From contig MU394054.1 in assembly GCA_022578605.1 (NCBI GenBank), forward strand, positions 498,945 through 562,944: a stretch of DNA of 64,000 nt, written 5' to 3'. The notes under the pieces are model-generated. The model was not told the DNA's origin and made no database searches. It saw only the letters and a program-made list of their open reading frames with translations. Position numbers and translations under genes: made by a program. Source of the stretch: Camillea tinctor (Eukaryota > Ascomycota > Sordariomycetes > Xylariales > Xylariaceae). Below, piece after piece: positions 37,392 through 49,700 of the stretch (positions are counted from its first letter, which is position 1; the number at the start of each line of letters is the position of its first letter).

Positions 37392-37410
37392 AAGAGCCTG
37401 GAAGGCTCTT
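37392..37410. repeat. perfect 8-bp inverted repeat, 3-nt loop
   Basis: AAGAGCCT and AGGCTCTT are separated by GGA, giving a perfect short stem-loop. No T-run follows, and it is not inside a recognised gene. Confidence 0.85.
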
Positions 37411-39504
37411 AAGGCCGTCAGAGCAACGTCGCTTCGCCCATTTTCGGTGGCCAAGGCCGACCCCCTAGGACTTGACAGTTAGTTCTTGCAGTGTGAGTTA
37501 CCCATTGAAAGGCAGAGGAAGAAAGCTATTGAGCAGGATTTGTGTCTGCTTAGCGAGTCCCCCATGGCTAATAGCATGAAAGATTAGCTGCCCCTCTGCT
37601 GCCTTGCCTGAGCAGCGTCTCACACCGGCGATGGCATGTTTGTTTGCTCATCCGGGAATATAGGCCAGGGGTCCCCACGGCTTATGGAATCACATTGCCA
37701 GACCGGTTGCTCTAAGTGGACGAAACTTAGGGGAAGAAACAGTACACCTCCGAACCCAGCTCACCACCCTTCCAGCAGGCGAACCAAACTTTCAAGACCT
37801 AGGTTTCAAGTCTCATGTTGTTGCCACAGTCTAGCATGACACCAACAGCGACAACCTCAACCACAGCAACAGAAATGAATAGGTGACGTTGAAAAACATC
37901 GAGAGACTAACGCGTGATACGTGCCACGTTGGGCGATAGATAATTCTCTTAAGATTTGAATCTGTACTTTGATAGCGTACTAGTCCGTTTTCAGGTGTGA
38001 ACCAGCCTGAGAGAAAAGAGCCTCGTCCAGTTATGTCATTGAACTAAAGGGGATGTCTCACGACGTGTGTCCAAGACGACGAGTGATGTCAAATTAAGCT
38101 CACCCTCCTCTATCTTTCGCGTAGCCCCAGTGAGTATCAACTTCATCGTGGTGGTGTAATGTCACACGGTGCGCACTTCAAAGTATGGTACGAGTGCTTC
38201 CGGGATGTTGTCACCGGCATCGACGCAGTCAGCCAACTTAGAGGGTAAAGACCGCTACGTTCGAACCCTCTCTGCACATGTACACACACACTCTCTCTCA
38301 CTCTCTAACTCTCTCCCATACCCCCCGGCTTGCTGGTGTAGATATCCAATGACGATGGGGAAATATAGATTTGATCTTGGTTTCAGGTTTGATGTCTTTC
38401 CCATTGTATTATGAAAGTATCTCTCTTGTACAGCCTTGTATCTCAGAAGATCTCGTCATATATCAGTCCACGATGCTTAGTCGCTAAACCTTATGCTTCG
38501 TGATGATCTGATCTGGCATCTTGCCTTCGGAACTCGGCGACAAGAGCAGTCGCACCTTGTTTCTGAGCACCCCCCTTGGCCACGCGAGAACAAATATCTT
38601 CCGCAGTAAGACGACAAGAAGGGGAAAAAAGAGAGGGAGAGAAAAGGGGGGTAAGGGGAAGGTGGCGATAACGGCAAACCATGATACAGCGAAAACACGG
38701 GTTTCGACCAACGAGAAACCCGGAAGTGAAAAGCCGAACTCACCAGTGAATCAATCCGGAAATAAAGGGGGAAAATATACCGCTATACCGGCATAGGAAG
38801 GCCATGCTGTCGTCTGGAATCTGAACTCCTAAAATTACCAAAGGAGGGAACAAGGGCTTCGATCGCATGAGGACACGCTGCTCATTTAATAATGGCCACA
38901 GAGCTATAAGTGGCACACAGATTCGTGGCTGCGACGGTAGCAGCCGCAAGCGACCGCAGCTCAGGGGGATTCCTGCAACTGTCAGGCGAGGCTGTCGAGC
39001 AACCGAACCGCCTGGTACCACCCGGGGACTTACCCGGCATGTGTACGGTGATGTCAAACAAGCAACGCGCGGGAGATCTCTCTCTCTGATCAAGGTTACT
39101 GATTGGCCAAATATCACCGACATACAACAACAGTAGACCAATGCCTTTTTCTGTATGTATAGCGAATGCTTGTAGGCCTAGGGCCTATGGGGGGAGGCCG
39201 ACAACGGGGAACTTGGCGCTGTATCAGAGATAAACGCATCTATAGGAGCAAAGGGGCTTGCTGGGAGCAATCAGCTAGCCGGGCTTTTTTTCTCGTGACG
39301 GATGATACCCACGAGCTGCCCCTGACATATGTCGACGTTCGAGCTGAGCTTAAAAAAAGCTATGTGGCGAACCACATATGCCGCCTGAACTCCAAGCCCT
39401 TGAGGTAACTAAATGTCGTGCACGCTGGCCAAAAGAAATGAAGCCAGTGAGTAATCATGCTCCTGTTTCTGATACTGTCACCGCCGCTGCCATCGCCGTT
39501 GTTG

Positions 39505-39534
39505 CTGCTTCTGCTTCTGCTTCTGCTTCTGCTC
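39505..39534. repeat. CTGCTT hexanucleotide repeat
   Basis: Four exact CTGCTT units plus one CTGCTC unit in tandem, in otherwise non-coding DNA. A plus-strand frame across it would encode poly-Ser/Ala or Leu, but it is only the repeat being translated. Confidence 0.9.
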
Positions 39535-40427
39535 CTCATCTTCCACGCCCTCCTCCTGCAGGACAGGGGCAACCGAACCGAAGCGACTTGCGGCGACCAG
39601 CCCCTCGCAAACTCTCACCCCCTACGTGTAAGCCGGAAGACATCTCCTACCGAACACGTAGAAGGAAAAAGAAAGAGAGAAAAGGTATATGTTGGTGCCC
39701 CGGTCCAAAGGGGGAATGGGGGGAAGAGAAAAAAAAAAGGGGGGAGTGAAAGAACAAAAAAAAAACTTCTCTTTCCCCTTTCCCCACCCCCGGACAGTAA
39801 CAACCTTGATGTCGTCAATTACTAGCATATAGAATGGAACGTGGCGTTTTCTTCACCACGGACACGGCAGAGACGACTTGCAGAAAAAGCATGTTTCGGA
39901 CGACTTGGAATGTTCCGCATATGCATGTTATGCTTTCGAAGCATGCGTAGGCGAAAAAAAGAAAGCGTACAACCCATACAAGACGACCCTGACGTAGATA
40001 AAGCGAGGGGAAGGGTGAGAAAGTGGGAGGGATGGGGGGAGGGATGGAGGGGGGAAGGTTAGGTAACTTCGTTCGAAGGACCTCTCGCACATGCAATGGC
40101 CAGGTAAGCCAGCTTGCTAGCCAACTAGGTAGTTGAGGTAGGTAGGGTTAAGCTAGGGTAGGGTAGCTTAGAGATGTATGTATGTATGTGTATGTGTGTG
40201 TGTTTTCTGTAACATATCTGGGCACGCAATAGACTTTATCCATAAACGTAGTAATTTCACTGCAGGTTGGGATTGTTTGCAAGATGCACATCATCTAGCT
40301 CCGTGGTGGCCGGACGCAGCTTTCTGCTTCCGCGACGCTTGTCTCCCGCTGTGGGCCACATAAGGATTTCTTTGGATCTGGGTCGGGGTCCATCGAGAGA
40401 TGAGACTCTGGAGCTGCCGAATATAGA

Positions 40428-40490
40428 CATGCCAATGCTGCCACCTGTACCGTGGACGGGGGTTTACTTCTGGGTGACAGCATTGGCATG
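40428..40490. repeat. perfect 13-bp inverted repeat with 37-nt loop
   Basis: CATGCCAATGCTG at 40428-40440 is exactly inverted as CAGCATTGGCATG at 40478-40490. The loop contains a further CCAC/GTGG pairing possibility. The transcript would fold into a stable hairpin on either strand. It lies outside any recognised gene. Confidence 0.9.
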
Positions 40491-43400
40491 CTTGTACGTG
40501 TGTAATAACAGAAAACACAAACAGGCGGGTTTAACAGCTGCTGTAATGGGGGTGATTGGAAATTGGTAAAAGGAAAAAAAAAATAATACTCTTCTCATAT
40601 TTCGCATCGTTCTTTTTTATTTGATGTTTATTACCCCTTTCTTCTCAAATGCACGAGTTCTTCGGTGACCGTAGACAAACTGCATGAGAGGAGGCCATGA
40701 AGCAGGTATGACGCTTAACAGCATAAGCTGGATATGTGGGTTATATTCGTTGTTTATTCTTGATATTACCTCTCGAAGACTGCTAACTTGAAAGCGCCGC
40801 CGGATCACGATGGCCTTGTTAGTACTGCAACGGTACTCTGGAAATACATCCCGCCATCTCTGCTGGCAGTAGACTGCAGGGAAATAGCGGGATGAATGAG
40901 ACACCATGTGTAGTCTTACCCTTTTTCGGGATATTTCGAAAAAAATAAATATTAAGTGAGTATGTGAGAAAAAAAAATCGTAAAACAACTTTGGCTAAGA
41001 TCACGCCCATGTAGGGTGTGAGGGAGTGTAAAGAATTAAAAAAAAAAAGGCACACACCTAGACCCTGCTGTTTATAAGCGAGGTTTTTGGTTGTGAGGGA
41101 CTATAGTGACCTGGCGCCGATAATGGGAATGGCTATGGCCTACTACGGAGTAGGTAGGTAGGTAGGTATTTTGTTTCCCCCATCTACTAACTAGGTAACA
41201 GAGAAACAATAGATAGGTTAGTTTTTACGCTGTACTGTACATACACTACACGGCATAGGACCCGACTGTGGGTAGCTAAGTGGGCGGCGGTAAAAGCCGG
41301 TCTCGCTGAGTTGATCATCAAACGGTTTCCAAGTCGGACTGCCCCCCCCCCTGGCTGCTGCTCGGATAGGTGGCAGGATGCTTGGCGTACTGCATTTTGA
41401 CAACCTTTTCTAGATTGATCGAAAGGAGCCGCGAAACTTGCTGTACATGCCTATTTTGTATATACACCTGTAATACTGTTCCATGTTGTTTACCCAACGT
41501 ACGGTAAAAATGGAAGGGAGAAATATACCTATCTCTTCCAATTTACGTTATACTCTGTGTGTCTATAAATAAACACACATATATAAATATATATATAGGT
41601 AAATATAAATATATAGAGCACTGGACACATAACCTACCCTTCTCGACCGGGTCTGGTCCTTTCTCGAGGCCCTCACCACCAAGTGGACCCGGTTCCTGTG
41701 CAAACGAGCGTGGAAAAGAGAATAAGAACATGGGACGTACCATGGCTCTATAACCTAGTTCGCACAAGTTATCGTAAGAAATGGATCTGGATCCTGGCTC
41801 GGGAGGTGCCGAAATCCATGCTGTGCATGCAATAATATGTGCTCTTGTTTGGTTGAATCCGAACGCCTCCCTCGTCCAGAGTGTTCGGTCAGTGAGCCGC
41901 CGTCAACCTGCGTAGGCGTCAATCAGTAAGATACGACTTCAGGTATGCGCTGACGCCAAATTCAGAACTGCATTGTTACCAAATTATGCTTAAAGCCGCT
42001 GTTATTGAGGTCAAGCCAACACACTTTCGATTTAGCGGTGGGCGAAGGGCTTCGGGGCTCGGAGGGAAATGATAGGGACGATCATTGTTATGTTTTGACT
42101 GCGTAATAAGACGTTGTAATTGAGTGAGCTGGCACAACGTGCTCGAACAGTGTTCTAGAATACCTGATACATAGGCATTCTGATAATAGTAATAAAGGTT
42201 GCTTTCTGTTTGATCTAACAGCTCGCTCCCCCCGGGAGAAGAGTACGAAAGCACCAACGGGTTTGTAATGCGCATCGAACGCTATTACTACCTATATACT
42301 GTCTATCTATTATAGTAGGGTAAGAGAGAACCGTGGTCTGTTCCTCTTAACTTGTGCTCAGTATTGCGGGTTGGACGGGCCCCCAAACGGGGTCTGTGGG
42401 CAACGGTTCCCATCGAGCACGCAATGTCCCATGGATGAGCCCGCGTTCTCCACAATCCCCAGCCCACAATCCTCGCGCTAGAGATTGGGGGCACCGGGAG
42501 ATCGTCAAGGAAGAAGATGAGGTGACGAACATTAATTTGGCTTTTTTTCTTCTTCTTCTTCATATTCAACCAAAATCGTGTTCTTCCTCAGCTTCTTGAA
42601 ATAGAAGTAACGAATAACATGAATTTGGTAATCACTAAGTATTGGCTCCGGAATTGTGACAAGCGGTGCCGAACTTGTTTCCCCTTGTTCGTATAAGTCC
42701 CTGAAGTCGCCGTACTTACGTCAACCGGCGGAGACCAGGTACATAGCCTACCTACGTAAACGAGTTCCAAGTTTAAAGTTTTCCACGATCCAAACGTAAT
42801 GGCGCCGATACCGAGAAGTTTAGTCCCGATGCTTGATCATAGGCGAGCCGGTTCAAAGGTCCAATAGCTTCCGATGCTCTACTGTATAGGTAGGCCCGTC
42901 GACAAACTAAGTCCATGCGCGATGATGTGAAGCATGGATGTGAGGATGCAAATGAAGGAAAACTGACGTATTAGCTCACTTTGGCATTCCCTAGGCGAGC
43001 TCCATCGCTGGTAGTTCCTCATGCTCTCTACCCGTTGGTGATCGCGCACATCCCTTTTCTATGTTGTAGGATAGATAGCATCAGCCGGCATTAGCACGAG
43101 TCAAACCCGGCGATGTGACGTATTGAGGAGCAACCCCAGCGAACTATCGTGATCCAAGGCCTTGCAGAGTCTTGAACGTATTGGCCAAGCACTGAAGAAG
43201 AGAAGGGAAGGAAGTAGGGGGGTGTGAAAATGTCACTTAGCTTGCCCCATAGCATTCTGCAAAATAACTCTCCTTTACGAAGAGGCTAAGAAAAAAAAAG
43301 CCTGTATGCGAGACTATCTGCACACATCTAAGTAGGAGAGCGTGGTAACTCGCCGGAGTTGAGAGATATAATAGATGATAAATGATAGGTTGAAGGGGGT

Positions 43401-43983
43401 CTCCTGGGTACTTCGATGGATGGAAGCGTAGGATCCAGCTTGCGGACTTAAGAGGTAAGAAGTCTATCCTTAATCGTCCAAGTAAATAACAGCGTGGCGA
43501 CGGCTATACAGGGGTGGTTGGACACAGCTAATGCAGGCGACCCTTGAGATGACCGGCATGCCAGCGTTGGTTTGCCAGGGGGTTATCCCAAAGAGTCCAA
43601 CTGCATCTGTACCTTTAAATTAGAAGCGTCATTCAACTCCACGTTGACAAAACAGCAGAGCCTTATTACTCTGCAGACAGGACAAGACAGACAGATGGAC
43701 GTACATACATGTGTATTCGACAAATGCAGGGATCTAACTTAATAGTTGGTGTGTCATAACTGTGAGTTTTTTATTACTTTTCCACACGTGGGTATATTGG
43801 AGAGGGAAAGGATAGCAAATGGGGGACAGACATGGGGAAATGCATAAGTGTTGGAGGTGGGTTGATTCGACGCCTTGAAGAAAAGAACTCTGTATATCTC
43901 CCCACGACGCTGGTAGGGACTTTTACGCGTTGGCCATTGAAGAGCGTTTGTCTCGTTTTATTATGACTATTGGTTTTTTGTTA

Positions 43984-44160
43984 TTACATATTATGTACTG
44001 CCCATATGTCATTGATGTCTGGACTTATATCGGAGCCGAGACGTAGTTGCGTAAAGGCTATTTGGAATCCAGCATATAGTCCACTTAAATACTCACGGCC
44101 AATGACATTATGCTCCTGTCGCATTAGCTTCTTCTTGATGAGCTCAATTTCAAGGCTCGA
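43984..44160 (-). other. coding-like segment, possible terminal exon or gene relic
   Basis: A minus-strand frame ending at TAA 43984-43986 reads EIELIKKKLMRQEHNVIGRE followed by LSGLYAGFQIAFTQLRLG and NDIWAVHNM. The composition looks like real protein, unlike its surroundings. An acceptor-like CCCCTAG at about 44165, preceded by a long pyrimidine tract, could start such an exon, but I could not find an upstream exon in matching phase. I do not recognise the family. It may be a last exon, a relic or chance. Confidence 0.3.
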
Positions 44161-44981
44161 TGGTCTAGGGGTGCCATGTTTGGCCGAAGACAGGCAGAGA
44201 GAGAGACAGACAGAGAGAAGGAAAAGGGAAGAAATTCTCGTACCTCAACCTTTAGGTTGGGGATCGTACTAGTGATAGCTGAACACATTGCACATTAACA
44301 CATGGGAAATACAGCCGGATTTCCCCATTTCGTCATTGAGATAGATATATGTTAACTAAGTAAGAAAGGCTTGCCAGCCAGCCTAGAAAGCATTCAACCG
44401 GAGACGTCAATCGTGGGTTTTTCGTCCGGAGCCCTTGGATGTTATCTACGCACCTAGGTTACCTCTTTACGTATGTATGTAATGGCGTCAAACCGGTCCC
44501 TGGAGGAGGCTGTACGCGGTCGTTCCACGGCGATGTAGTCGGGACATTTGCGATTAAGATTCATGAATTGAGATCTACAGTACAGCAGTGCATATGCTTC
44601 GCTGTAACCTCGTCGCTGCTGCCCATACGCTAACATTCCCATCTACGGTTACGTACATGATCGCAGGAAGATGATGTTGAGATGCAGACAAGCAAGACCG
44701 AGTTTGGACTCGACCTGCGCGAATCGAGTACGAATTGGGGGAGCTCACCACCACCCTTCGGACCTCGCTTGATGGAAGCATGGCCCGATAACTGCAATCC
44801 CGGCACGGTAAATCAATTCATTGGCCAATGGCCAAGATCGACCAAGGTTACCCCAACTTTCATCTCGACGAGACACTCTCTAGAAACGGGACGCGGACTA
44901 GGGGGGCACGAGGGGGGTGAACAGGTACAATACATACAATGGCTGAATGGATGAGTTAGCTAGGTAGGTCCTAGTAGTTAT

Positions 44982-45030
44982 AGTAGCAGTCCTAAGTAGT
45001 AGTCCTAGTAGTAGTCCTAGTAGTAGTCCT
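44982..45030. repeat. 12-bp tandem repeat AGTAGTAGTCCT
   Basis: Three exact copies at 44995-45030 preceded by one variant (AGTAGCAGTCCT) at 44982-44993. Non-coding minisatellite. Confidence 0.9.
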
Positions 45031-45682
45031 GGTAGGTTTGGTAGTAGTGTAGGTAACGCATGTGGATGTGTAACTTGTATGTACATACTTGATCAAACCG
45101 ATGCATCGTCGTCGTCTGATGCTGGTGTTTCTCGCCTCATCATCAGTCGATTTTGCGTCCCTTACGGGTCCTGTAAGATGCAAGTTACTTCCGCTTTGCG
45201 TTTTTGGGGGGGCCACCGTTTTTTCTTTAGTATATGCATATATATTCAATTTTATATATTTACTTCTCCTTCAAGACTTTGTATTTTCCTCCAACCATAG
45301 GTAAGTGGATAGGTAGGTGGTATTATGGTTATCATAACCTATATCTCTCTGTACCTGTGCTTGTACCTACTTGTCTGTGTCTGTGCTTGTGCCTGTGTGT
45401 ATGATTTGAGAGCGGTCCGTTTGAGAGGGGCCAAAAACATTAAACAACATTAACAGGTTCGGTATTTTAGTTAATTACCCACCTTGTATGTAGGTATCTA
45501 TCTAGGTTACCTAATTACATAGCTTGAGACATCAAGTAGGCTGGTATGTAAATGGGTGGGTGGTTGCATATATGGGGCTGATACTATATAGTTTGACCAC
45601 CTTGTCCTTGCAAAGAGACCTACTGTGTAAGAAATAGTTTGATTATATCAATATAGAACTCAATATTGTGTTGTTTGCGAGA

Positions 45683-45714
<32 letters not shown>
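45683..45714. repeat. compound (AC)n-(AT)n microsatellite
   Basis: About ten AC units run directly into AT units. Intergenic dinucleotide repeat. Confidence 0.95.
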
Positions 45715-45715
<1 letters not shown>

Positions 45716-47620
45716 CAATATAATAACAATAACAACCTTATATGTGGGTAATTAGCCCACTCAAGATAATTGAAGATTTCTTATTAAACCCTCAACCATA
45801 ATTAGGTAGGTACCTTACTTAGGTATGTGCACTACTTACACTTACAGTATGCATGCACACGCAGCTCGAATCAAGAAGAACCATTATTAAGCCTTTTCTT
45901 CTTCTCTCTCCTAATTCTCTCTTTATCTATATCTCATCATTGCATCCTTTCCCCTGCATCATCCCTTTTCATACCTAGCCGAAGGAAGTAGTGGAAGTAG
46001 TAACAGTAGTAGTAGTGGTAGCAAGAAAGGAATAAGGTCAAGATAGAAACACCAATCACTGTGTGACTTGAAGCCAGGATAGGGACAATCAAGATACTTG
46101 AAAACCCTGTCGGATAGTCTTCAATGGGCAGGTCGTTATCATATATGGATTTAGAGATAGTAGAGATTGTGTAGTATCTATATGTAGGTACCGCGGCGTT
46201 GTAATGTCAATGGTTTAGGGTTGATATTGTGTTCTATTAGCTATAACATATTGACATGTCTTTTTTTACCCCTCGTATACTCCGAAAACGCCTCTCGAAT
46301 AGAAGTGACCCCCAACTTCTCTCTTCAACATTGAGTACTCGTGAAATAACAACCTGTCAAAGTGCAATAGGTTATATGCATGCGTATTACTTGGTCATCT
46401 TCATGCCGTTGTTTCTCAAAATTGTTGTTGTTGTAGCACAGGCTCATGTTACTATCGATGTTATTGAGTCCTACATATGTGGCTATGTAAGTGTACTGGC
46501 ACTAACATATACTATATTGATCGGGTCTATACGTGTATCTCTCTCGATTCGCCGGCAATGCAAGGTGTGTTACTCTGTACTACCTTTACGGACCACAACT
46601 CAACCCAGTAATCAACGCCCCCCTTAGAGTGGCCGATACGAACGAATTCCAGGCACACAAGTCCGTACATGTAGGTAGACAAAGTACATAAGTCGTGAAC
46701 AACCTAACCTAGCATCTTTGCTATTGTGTCAATGTGCATGGGTTTATTATATTACCTAAAGCTACCCGTGCATTCCGTGTACAGTAAACCCCGTCGTACC
46801 CGGTGATTAATCATAACCATTCCAACATCGAACCCGGAATTTTAGCACGTATGTAGTGTAGTAATGGTTTTTTAGTGTAGATCGTTTGTTTTTCTCTGTC
46901 CTCGTCTCTTTTTTTTTTTTTTATCCCTCCCCCGCTTCCCTATTTGGCCCTTGAAAAATCTCATGGGTTAATTATACGGCAATTTGCAACGGCCCCCGTA
47001 GGGGTCTGGTCTGATCTCGGTGTACCGCTTCGGTGTACCTCTCCGATCCTCAAGGATTATATGATGAAAGCGTTTGTGGTTTGTGGTTCGTGGGTTCAAT
47101 AGTTTGGATCGGCATACCACCATCAGCACGATGCCTTCTCCTCTTATACAAGGATGTTAGGGTTTATAGTCTAATGTATGTATGTAGTTTTCAACCTGCA
47201 ATCGCATTCTATACTACCAGCTCGTTCGGCTCAGTTGTCCCGCCAAGGTCCAAAAGAGCCAGGAAGCCTAAACAAGCAGCTCCTCCGGCCCGCGAAACTA
47301 ACATCCCGCGTTGGACTCGATTCGACCGTGCCGTAGACCTGGGACGGCGATTTGTCGACTAGTCACAAAGCCGCACCCTCGCAACCCCAAACGTACGTGC
47401 ATGGTATAGTGTATGTAAAGCCTATGCTGCGGTAGCTATGTTCTTTTGTGTTGCTTCGCAATCATCTAGTCAGCTTCCGAGATTCGGTACCCTCATTTCT
47501 CAGGTAGGTAGGTGACTAGGACCAGAATGAGGGATGAGAGAAGGAAAGTATGCGTGTTGTGTGTTGTGTGTTGATGTTTCCTCGGTCTCCCTCGCCCCCT
47601 GGACTCGATTCGATCCAACC

Positions 47621-47650
47621 CGACTCGACTCGACTCGACTCGACTCGACT
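47621..47650. repeat. (CGACT)6 pentanucleotide repeat
   Basis: Six exact CGACT units. They are flanked on the left by GGACTCGATTCGATCC and on the right by degenerate GGCCTCGCCTCGCCT, suggesting an older, longer tract. Confidence 0.95.
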
Positions 47651-49575
47651 CGGCTGGCCTCGCCTCGCCTCTCAGTGGCTGACGTGCTGTCTCTGTGGGT
47701 TGGTTGTTCTATCTCACCTTAGCCAGTCAACTAAGGGAAAGATGGGGAAGTAGACGACGATGGATGGGCGTATTAGCAACCGCTTGACGCTTAGAAGCTC
47801 GTGACTGGGCGCTACCATACGGGTCAGCGCTACTCGTTCGTGCTAGCGACGGGCCAGCAAGCAAGCGACTTTAATCACCCGCCAAGCACAAGCGCGAGAT
47901 CATTTAATACCATCAAACGGGGCCCTCTTTCTTGGAGATCGATTCGCTAACTCCACCGGTGCCGCCCCTAGCCCTGACGCGGTTTTGATTCGCCCCGTAG
48001 GCTTTCTGTTTTGCGCATAGCGACTGGATAACATCAACTGTCCGGGTTGGCCACTAACAACTCAACTCCAGACTCTACTATCGCACAATTTGAGAGTCGA
48101 TCATACGCGGCTGAGGTAAGCCATCCGACAGGCTCAACACCTACATAAGTACCCATACGAAAGTTGGACCTCGGATATGTGTTCCAGCGAGTGAGCGCCG
48201 TGCCCTGTTTCTATTCCAAGGCTCTGGCTTCTAGAATCCGTGGTAACGAAAACGTGTATTTACATATAACATGTAGGTAGTAGTTGTTATAGGACCGAGT
48301 TGCTTCGCGGCTCTGAAACCCCCTTCCTCTACCCCCTCCCCCCAATCCCCCTCCCCATATGTGGTGCATCAACGCGTTGTCGTCTGAAGTACCCTAAAAG
48401 TACTAAAATACTAATAGAGCAAATAGATAAAGAGGAATAATATCTTTAGTTAGGTAACTTTTTAGTTTAGTCTTTTTTTAAGACACACTCTTTCTAAATT
48501 AATACTCTTGTTTTCTCTCTTAAGTACCTGCACACACCTTTTTATGAATCCATGCAATTAGTTTAGTGTGTGAGCGTATGTCTGGTATGTGTATGTGTGT
48601 GTGTGTAAGTGTATGTATCTATAAGGGATATAGTAGGTTGTACATGTAAATATGTGGTTTGGTAGCTTCTAAAGACGCATATTCTGAAGTACGTCGTGAC
48701 ACTTATTGTATGTACATATATGTATTATATGGATGGGGTGTTGCTTTACACGTTGCACAGTGCAAGCAATTCATTTTCCTTTATTAATGAAAACCTCTCT
48801 ATCTATTCTTGAATTTTTATTATCTTTCCTACACTTCACACCCCTGTTAAGAAATCTTCAATAAGAATGTAGGGTAAGGTAGAGCTCTGAGTAAAAAAAA
48901 AGAATACATATGTAGGTAGGTAGATTATAAAGATCCCTACCTACTTACAGCTAGGCAGGTTTGCTATTTAACGCCGGCTCCGGTTCATCTACACGCCCCC
49001 CCCCCTTCTCTCTCCCCTCTCTCCCTAGGCCTGCAGCGCCTCTGTAACCAACCCCACTACATCCCCTCCTTCAGGGAGTTTTTTTTTTTTTTTACTGCGC
49101 AGTTGAGGAGATGGCTCGACCCACCTGGGCCACCCAAAAAGAAAAGCACCCACACCCTAGCAGCAGTTGAAGGAACCCTGGACATTTTAGCCCCCGCCTA
49201 AGTAAGTCTATCCATCCAATCTAACAAAATCTCTTTTTAGTTGTTCCCGGCCTTTGCTTTCTCGTCTAAAAGTCACTTAACCTAAGGAAAATGAGATGCG
49301 CCATCTTCCAATCTCCATATCTCATCGCTTGGTGTTCCGTGGCCGCGCCCGCATGTATGTTTCTTGTAGGTTATGTACATACATCTATTTGATATCTCTT
49401 GTCTTCCTGGCCACCATCAACCACCATTAACCCTGTCCTACCTTTTTTTATTTCGCTCGTAACCCAATAAGGAAGTAATACTGGTGTCCTCGGCATTCAA
49501 GGTTCTGCATGTGTAAGTTTTATGGTTCGCCAATGCTGCTTGAATATCCCCATGTCGTCTCAAGAAAACCTCGTA

Positions 49576-49700
49576 CATATATATACATACGTACCTACAT
49601 GCCTACATACATACGTACATACACACATACACATACACATACACACGTACGTACATATATATACATACATATATACGTACATACATACATACATACATGA
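49576..49700. repeat. CATA/ACGTAC microsatellite tract
   Basis: About 125 bp composed of TACATA, ACGTAC and CACATA units. A related tract recurs at about 49905-49990. Frames translated from it (Tyr/Thr/His-rich) are not genes. Confidence 0.9.

Larger units (their letters stand above)
31711..40000. other. gene-poor region, part 1
   Basis: No gene could be supported in this stretch. The left end should be promoter and leader of the coiled-coil gene. It holds degenerate GTGTTA-type repeats (33260-33302), a TAGGTACCTA cluster (33300-33345), CATA/TACA microsatellites (34575-34617, 34925-34960), a GTGTGCGTGTAT-type repeat (35680-35735), a small perfect hairpin (37392-37410) and a CTGCTT repeat (39505-39534). 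All open frames are short or low-complexity. Confidence 0.45.

Noticed and set aside
41976..42275. 99-codon minus frame starting with ATG
   Set aside because: No recognisable domain and no neighbouring exon; could not be separated from chance.
46256..46627. 123-codon plus frame with two hydrophobic stretches and an ATG
   Set aside because: Composition matches surrounding AT-rich DNA, no splice context and no recognisable motif; likely chance.
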